A DNA stretch of 10,565 nucleotides from Candidatus Colwelliibacteriota bacterium (lineage in GTDB: Bacteria; Patescibacteriota; Minisyncoccia; UBA6257; Colwellbacteraceae): assembly GCA_023228665.1 (NCBI GenBank), contig JALOAR010000018.1, positions 1 through 10,565 of the forward strand, read 5' to 3'. Made by a program: the position numbers and the translations under genes. The first letter of the stretch is position 1. Every line of letters starts with the position of its first letter. The notes under the pieces were generated by a model, which had not been told where the DNA came from, did no database searches, and saw only the letters and a program-made list of their open reading frames with translations. This document shows, piece by piece, positions 7,185 to 10,565 of the stretch.

Positions 7185-8974
7185 AAAAAATAAGACACTC
7201 CCTTTCCCATATTCTTGCCTCTGCGGTAAAGGAAAAATTTCCAAAAAGCAAGCTCGGCATAGGACCTGCTATAGAAAACGGCTTTTATTACGATTTCGAT
7301 GTTAAAGGCTTATCAGAAGAGCATCTCCCTGAACTTGAAAAAAGGATGAAAGAAATTATCAAATCCGGAATCAGGTTTAGTAAAGAAGAAGCCACCCCGG
7401 CAAAAGCTAAAAAAATCTTCGCTGATGAACCTTATAAGCTGGAACTCATAGATGAGCTGAAAAAAAATAAAAAACCCATAACTATATATAAAACATATAT
7501 AAAAGGAGAAAAAGAACCAATCCTTACTGATCTTTGCTCTGGACCCCATATCCGATCTTCATCTGAAATCGATGAAAACGCCTTCAAACTGGCAAAAATA
7601 GCCGGTGCTTATTGGAAAGGAGAAGAAAAAAACAAAATGCTTACCCGTATCTACGGATACGCTTTTTCGAGCAAAAAAGAATTAGACGATTACCTTAATC
7701 TTCTTGAAGAGGCGGAAAAAAGAGATCATCGTAAATTAGGCAAGGAACTTAATCTCTTCAATATAGATCCCATGGTTGGGCTAGGATTAGTAATGTGGCA
7801 GCCAAAAGGAGCTATGCTCTGGCGCACGATGGAAGACTTTTGGTACAAAGAACACTTAAAAGCTGGATATGAACTAGTTAGAACCCCGCATATTGGCAGT
7901 CGGCAATTATGGGAAACTTCGGGCCATTGGGGATTTTATTCAGATAGTATGTATCCTCCAATAGAAGTAGGCCTTAGTCTTGAAGATATTAAAAAAGGCA
8001 AAAAATCAAAAGCAAAAGAAGAGTACCTTGTTAAACCGATGAACTGCCCCTTTCACGTAGTACTCTATAACTCAACGCTTCGCAGCTACAAAGACCTGCC
8101 TTTAAGATGGGCTGAATGTGGGACTGTGTATCGTTATGAAAAAAGCGGAGAATTATCTGGACTAACTAGAGTTCGCGGATTTACTCAAGATGATGCACAC
8201 ATCATTTGCACTGAAGACCAAGTTAAAAATGAACTTATCAAAGTTGTTAAATTCATAAAATTTATTTTCGGAACTTTTGGTTTCAAAGATTATAAAGTTT
8301 ATCTCTCTATGAGGGACCCTAAAGATAAGAAAAAATATACTGGCTCGGACAAAGGCTGGAAATTTACAGAGAAAGTACTCGAAGAAGTAGCAAAAGAAGA
8401 AAAACTCGATTATGAAAAAGAGCTTGGAGAAGCAGCTTTTTATGGTCCAAAACTAGACTTTAAGATAAAAGATGTCCTGGGACGCGAATGGCAATGTTCA
8501 ACTCTTCAGTTTGATTTTAATCTTCCTGAAAGATTTAATATGTCATTTATTAATAATAAAGGAAAAGAAGAACGTCCATATATGCTTCACCGCGCATTGT
8601 TTGGATCATTTGAACGCTTTATCGGCTTATTGATCGAACATTTCGCTGGAGCCTTTCCTACATGGCTAGCCCCTATTCAAGCAGCAGTCATTCCTATAAG
8701 CGATAAGCAAGCGGATTATGCCAAAAAAGTTTCTGATATTTTAGCTGATGAAGATATTCGCTTCTCTGTATTCAATTCCAACGAAACCCTTGGTAAAAGA
8801 ATCCGTGAAGCTGAAATGCAGAAAATACCCTATCTCCTAATAGTTGGTGAAAAAGAAGTCCTCTCAAAGACCATATCCGTTAGAAAGAGGAGCGAAGGAG
8901 ACTTAGGAGTACAGAGCACGCAAAGCTTTATTGAAATGATACACAAAGATATTAACTCCCAGAAAGAGCAATAA
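7160..8974 (+). CDS. thrS: Threonyl-tRNA synthetase lacking the TGS domain
   Basis: Charges tRNA-Thr; 604 residues against about 640 in E. coli. It starts inside dnaE (25-nt overlap), only 12 residues before the HxxxH of the editing domain, so the N-terminal TGS domain (about 60 residues) is absent; no other frame-compatible start exists nearby. The editing domain keeps H13, H17 (RHSLSH) and C126, H130 (DLCSGPH), so removal of mischarged Ser-tRNA should work. The class II catalytic core has the zinc ligands C296 (KPMNCPFH), H347 (TQDDAHI) and H477 (MLHRALFGSFERFIG), and motif 2 arginine near VYRYEKSGELSGLTRVRGF. The anticodon-binding domain begins near 503 (LAPIQAAVIPIS). Compared with E. coli there is a short lysine-rich insertion before the zinc cysteine (about 268-290). 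Translation is likely coupled to dnaE. A strong terminator follows. Confidence 0.97.
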   Translation: MLRSKNNIEKIRHSLSHILASAVKEKFPKSKLGIGPAIENGFYYDFDVKGLSEEHLPELEKRMKEIIKSGIRFSKEEATPAKAKKIFADEPYKLELIDELKKNKKPITIYKTYIKGEKEPILTDLCSGPHIRSSSEIDENAFKLAKIAGAYWKGEEKNKMLTRIYGYAFSSKKELDDYLNLLEEAEKRDHRKLGKELNLFNIDPMVGLGLVMWQPKGAMLWRTMEDFWYKEHLKAGYELVRTPHIGSRQLWETSGHWGFYSDSMYPPIEVGLSLEDIKKGKKSKAKEEYLVKPMNCPFHVVLYNSTLRSYKDLPLRWAECGTVYRYEKSGELSGLTRVRGFTQDDAHIICTEDQVKNELIKVVKFIKFIFGTFGFKDYKVYLSMRDPKDKKKYTGSDKGWKFTEKVLEEVAKEEKLDYEKELGEAAFYGPKLDFKIKDVLGREWQCSTLQFDFNLPERFNMSFINNKGKEERPYMLHRALFGSFERFIGLLIEHFAGAFPTWLAPIQAAVIPISDKQADYAKKVSDILADEDIRFSVFNSNETLGKRIREAEMQKIPYLLIVGEKEVLSKTISVRKRSEGDLGVQSTQSFIEMIHKDINSQKEQ

Positions 8975-8990
8975 AAAATTATATATTCTT

Positions 8991-9021
8991 TTAAAAAACC
9001 GCTGTAACAGCGGTTTTTTAA
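8991..9021. terminator. Symmetric intrinsic terminator after thrS
   Basis: The arms AAAAAACCGCTG (8993-9004) and CAGCGGTTTTTT (9008-9019) pair perfectly around a TAA loop, extended by TT/AA at the ends. The A-tract on one side and T-tract on the other make it usable in both directions. It lies 16 nt past the thrS stop and ends the dnaE-thrS operon. Confidence 0.93.
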
Positions 9022-9024
9022 TGT

Positions 9025-9053
9025 TTGATATTTCAAATTATTTAATGTATTCT
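9025..9053 (+). promoter_or_regulatory. Promoter candidate for an intergenic RNA (TTGATA-17 nt-TATTCT)
   Basis: TTGATA (9025-9030, five of six to the -35 consensus) is separated by exactly 17 nt from TATTCT (9048-9053, four of six to the -10 consensus). It starts right after the thrS terminator and points at the structured segment that ends in another terminator at 9179. Expected transcription start is near 9060. Confidence 0.4.
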
Positions 9054-9059
9054 CTATTA

Positions 9060-9180
9060 ACCTTCCAAATTGAAGCTCTTTAAAAACGCTTGCGAGACGC
9101 GAGGATAAGTAAAGTACTTCCTTCCTTTTTTTGATAAACCTCGCGTTGAAACGCCTTCCCAAAATGGGAAGGCGTTTTTA
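9060..9180 (+). ncRNA. Candidate small structured RNA of unknown family
   Basis: The 348-nt gap between thrS and miaA holds no plausible gene but has the layout of a small RNA gene of about 120 nt. It has its own promoter-like boxes upstream, an internal helix ACGCGAGG/CCTCGCGT (9097-9104 with 9139-9146), a small hairpin AAGTA/TACTT (9107-9111 with 9115-9119), a pyrimidine run (9117-9132), and a separate intrinsic terminator at the end. I do not recognise it as tmRNA, 6S, SRP RNA, RNase P RNA, 5S rRNA or tRNA. The remainder of the gap, 9181-9286, is AT-rich and shows nothing I can name. Function unknown. Confidence 0.35.
9149..9179 (+). terminator. Intrinsic terminator between thrS and miaA
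   Basis: The arms AAACGCCTTCCC (9149-9160) and GGGAAGGCGTTT (9166-9177) pair perfectly around AAAAT and run into TTTTT (9175-9179). Unlike the thrS terminator it is directional, having a T-tract mainly on the plus strand. The dnaE-thrS transcript already has a terminator 130 nt earlier, so this second one implies another transcript ending here. Confidence 0.88.
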
Positions 9181-9286
9181 TTTAACAGATTAACAAAATT
9201 TATATTACAGCAAATCCTTTCAATAATGCTAGACAATTATGTTAATACTTTTTAATATCTGCCTCACTATTAAACAAATTTAAAAT

Positions 9287-9315
9287 TTGAGCTTTGAGTT
9301 TACTCTATGTATCAT
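9287..9315 (+). promoter_or_regulatory. Promoter candidate for miaA (TTGAGC-17 nt-TATCAT)
   Basis: TTGAGC (9287-9292) and TATCAT (9310-9315) are separated by 17 nt, and the GTG start of miaA follows 7 nt after the second box, so the mRNA would be leaderless. An overlapping CATAAT at 9313-9318 is an alternative -10 but sits only 4 nt from the start. Confidence 0.4.
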
Positions 9316-9322
9316 AATTCTC

Positions 9323-10198
9323 GTGAAAGACCTGCCTAAAATATTAGTCATACTAGGCCCTAACGCTTCGGGCAAATCAGATCTTGCTGTTAATCTTGCC
9401 TTAGAAAAAAACGGCGAGATTGTTTCTGCAGATTCTCGGCAAGTATATAAAGGACTCGATATTGGTTCAGGAAAGATAACCCCCAAAGAAATGAAAGGAG
9501 TCCCCCATCACCTTTTAGATGTTGTATCCCCGCATAAAGTCTTTACCGCATCCGACTATTCTCACCTCGCCAGAAAAGCGATAGATGATATTTTAAGCCG
9601 CGGAAAACTTCCGATAATCTGCGGCGGTACCGGTTTTTATATAGACGCCCTTATCTGCGGAAATTATTTCTCTCCCGTTCCGCCACAACCCGAAATAAGA
9701 GCTGAACTTGAAAAGTTATCAACCGAAGAAATGGCTGAAAAACTGGCAGAACTTGATCCGGACCGCTTCGCTTCGATAGACAAGAAAAACCGCACTCGCC
9801 TCTTGCGCGCACTCGAAATAGTTGTATCTACCGGAAAACCAGTTCCAAAATTAAAAAAGAAGGCTCGCTACAATGCAGAAAAAATCGGCATCCTCTGGCC
9901 AATGGAAAAGCTAGATAAGAGAATAGAAATCCGCCTTGATAAAAGGCTTAACCCTGAAAAAGGCAAAGGAATGATAGATGAGGTAGCTGATCTAAAATTT
10001 CCTGAAAATGGAAAAGGGCTAAGCTGGAAAAGACTGTATGATCTCGGATTAGAATATAGGTACATTTCCCTTTATCTCAAAGGCGAATTAAATTATAAAG
10101 AAATGAGACAACAGCTCCTTACGGCAATTAAGCAATACGCCCGCCGGCAAATGACTTGGTTTAAGAAAGATAAAGATATTAAGTGGATAAAAAAATAA
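9323..10198 (+). CDS. miaA: tRNA dimethylallyltransferase
   Basis: Transfers a dimethylallyl group to N6 of A37 in tRNAs that read codons beginning with U. From the GTG at 9323 it has 291 residues. The P-loop GPNASGKS is at 12-19, followed by SADSRQVYKGLDIGSGK (35-51) with the substrate-binding aspartate and the DSRQ motif, GVPHHLLDVVSP (59-70), GGTGFYIDAL (101-110), and NRTRLLRALE (156-165). The C-terminus has YARRQMTWFKKD, the usual tRNA-contacting motif. A TTG at 9287 in the same frame would add 12 mostly hydrophobic residues; I prefer GTG because MKDLPKILVILGP is the usual start distance to the P-loop and because the putative promoter overlaps the extension. It has its own promoter and a strong terminator, so it is probably transcribed alone. 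Confidence 0.96.
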   Translation: MKDLPKILVILGPNASGKSDLAVNLALEKNGEIVSADSRQVYKGLDIGSGKITPKEMKGVPHHLLDVVSPHKVFTASDYSHLARKAIDDILSRGKLPIICGGTGFYIDALICGNYFSPVPPQPEIRAELEKLSTEEMAEKLAELDPDRFASIDKKNRTRLLRALEIVVSTGKPVPKLKKKARYNAEKIGILWPMEKLDKRIEIRLDKRLNPEKGKGMIDEVADLKFPENGKGLSWKRLYDLGLEYRYISLYLKGELNYKEMRQQLLTAIKQYARRQMTWFKKDKDIKWIKK

Positions 10199-10226
10199 AG
10201 TTTTTATAATAGTAAAAATAGTCTTT

Positions 10227-10270
10227 AAAATCTGCCTGTAGGAACGGTCGTTTCTACAGGCAGATTTTTT
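10227..10270. terminator. Long perfect-stem terminator after miaA
   Basis: The arms at 10227-10241 and 10254-10268 (cores CTGCCTGTAG and CTACAGGCAG with A/T flanks) pair over 15 bp without mismatch. Another G-U and two A-U pairs extend the stem inward to a CGGTCG loop. Six T follow on the plus strand, and AAAA before the left arm gives a shorter T-run on the minus strand. It starts about 30 nt after the miaA stop. Confidence 0.93.
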
Positions 10271-10370
10271 ATTTACCAACTAAAACAAATTTCTCTTTTT
10301 ATAGTAAAATTTAAAGATATGCTTTTGTTTTCGAAAAAAGTTCTTACATCTTTATCATTCCCTCGCTGTA

Positions 10371-10420
10371 TCCTTCCGAAGCCTCCGGCGCTTCGCCCAT
10401 CCGTAGCTTTAGTGGAAGGA
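10371..10420. repeat. GC-rich nested inverted repeat upstream of the prepilin motif
   Basis: TCCTTCC (10371-10377) pairs with GGAAGGA (10414-10420), and just inside it CGAAGC (10377-10382) pairs with GCTTCG (10390-10395). The DNA here is visibly richer in GC than the rest of the window. The form resembles the small palindromic interspersed elements common in Patescibacteria genomes; that assignment is from memory and needs a genome-wide comparison. Confidence 0.5.
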
Positions 10421-10423
10421 GAG

Positions 10424-10449
10424 AAGGAGGAAAGGAGGAAAGGAGGAAA
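10424..10449 (+). repeat. Tandem 8-bp repeat AAGGAGGA, about 3.25 copies
   Basis: Three exact units (10424-10431, 10432-10439, 10440-10447) and two further matching bases. An imperfect copy (AAGGAGAG) precedes it at 10416-10423. Each unit contains a perfect Shine-Dalgarno core (AGGAGG across junctions). Because 8 is not a multiple of 3, unit gain or loss shifts the reading frame. Confidence 0.9.
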
Positions 10450-10500
10450 TCCAGTATTTCTTCCTTCACCCTCGTCGAGCTCCTCATAGCAATCGCCATC

Positions 10501-10548
10501 TCCGCCTTTGGCGGACCCGCCGGAGGCGGGCTCCCTTTGCGCCGCAAA
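10501..10548. repeat. Three adjacent small GC-rich hairpins inside the prepilin sequence
   Basis: TCCGCC-TTT-GGCGGA (10501-10515) abuts CCCGCC-GGA-GGCGGG (10516-10530), and TTTGC-GCC-GCAAA follows at 10536-10548. All have 3-nt loops. They begin exactly where the pilin hydrophobic helix should continue and encode residues unlike a pilin, so they look inserted. Confidence 0.7.
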
Positions 10549-10565
10549 TCAACACCTTCTTTTAC

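Larger units (their letters stand above)
10319..10565 (+). pseudogene. Type IV prepilin-like gene, start out of frame, interrupted by repeats, cut by window edge
   Basis: Codons at 10465-10503 read FTLVELLIAIAIS, the hallmark of the type IV pilin/pseudopilin N-terminal helix, including the E at position 5 after the cleavage point. The residue before F is S rather than the usual G. In this frame the upstream sequence is open back to a TAA at 10312-10314 but holds no ATG, GTG or TTG. The nearest likely start, ATG 10319 (MLLFSKKVLTSLS, a basic prepilin-like leader), is in another frame, which stops at 10487-10489. The two frames differ by exactly what one 8-bp unit of the repeat at 10424-10449 would correct. 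After 12 hydrophobic residues the pilin helix is broken by a glycine/proline-rich stretch (FGGPAGGGLPLRRK) encoded by tandem GC-rich hairpins. Either the gene is broken, or it is phase-variable, or it starts at a rare codon such as ATT 10456. Confidence 0.5.

Noticed and set aside
8830..9162. Minus-strand frame of 110 codons covering the thrS end and the gap
   Set aside because: Its start codon lies inside a terminator arm, it runs through another terminator and then antisense through thrS; no recognisable domain.
9287..9322. TTG start for miaA giving 12 extra residues
   Set aside because: The extension is not typical for MiaA, overlaps the likely promoter, and GTG at 9323 gives the normal distance to the P-loop.
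10456..10458. ATT as the true start of the prepilin (9 nt after AGGAGG)
   Set aside because: The spacing to a perfect Shine-Dalgarno sequence is good, but ATT starts are very rare and the leader would be only three residues; kept as a minor alternative, not annotated.
10319..10489. Stand-alone 56-residue protein from ATG 10319
   Set aside because: Its second half is the out-of-frame translation of GC-rich repeats and of the pilin motif (ending in a run of serines), so it is not a credible separate gene.
10344..10547. Minus-strand frame of 67 codons at the right edge
   Set aside because: It is made of the GC-rich repeats and the antisense of the prepilin motif; openness is expected from base composition.
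1..10565. CRISPR array, tRNA or rRNA genes, insertion sequence
   Set aside because: No regularly spaced repeats of CRISPR type, no cloverleaf or rRNA-like segments, and no transposase frame were found; the only tandem repeat is the short 8-bp one at the right edge.

Overview
The window looks like chromosomal DNA from a member of the Candidate Phyla Radiation (Patescibacteria), most likely the Parcubacteria side. This is an inference. It rests on AT-rich DNA with very compact gene spacing, a threonyl-tRNA synthetase that lacks the usual N-terminal TGS domain, a replicative polymerase that stops after its OB fold, the rpmF-nusB-rnc order, and GC-rich palindromic repeats beside a type IV prepilin-like sequence. 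No in-frame UGA has to be read as sense, so nothing points to the recoded Gracilibacteria/SR1 lineages. Most of the window is housekeeping.

Layout. (1) 1-327, minus strand: the N-terminal part of a membrane-anchored protein cut by the window edge, divergent from (2) a GT-C family glycosyltransferase (344-1846, plus). (3) A minus-strand operon read from 3967 down to 1914: rnhB, rpmF (51 aa), nusB, rnc, ending at a probable intrinsic terminator near 1845-1873. (4) Divergent from rnhB, a plus-strand pair dnaE-thrS (4035-8974) overlapping by 25 nt, closed by a symmetric terminator at 8991-9021. (5) A 348-nt gap with promoter-like boxes, a structured segment and a second terminator (9149-9179), together a candidate small RNA. 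(6) miaA (9323-10198) and a long perfect-stem terminator. (7) From about 10319 to the end, a type IV prepilin N-terminus (FTLVELLIAIAIS) that no standard start codon reaches in frame, surrounded by GC-rich inverted repeats and an 8-bp tandem repeat.

How the genes work together. The minus-strand operon joins RNA processing and ribosome supply: RNase HII removes RNA from RNA:DNA hybrids, L32 is a 50S protein, NusB acts in rRNA antitermination, and RNase III matures rRNA. The plus-strand genes cover replication (DnaE), tRNA charging (ThrRS) and tRNA modification (MiaA). A recurring regulatory pattern is a -10-like box 6-8 nt before the start codon of each first gene, usually without a Shine-Dalgarno sequence, which suggests leaderless mRNAs. 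The least ordinary parts are the prepilin region at the right edge, where changing the 8-bp repeat by one unit would restore an open frame from an upstream ATG, and the candidate small RNA between thrS and miaA.
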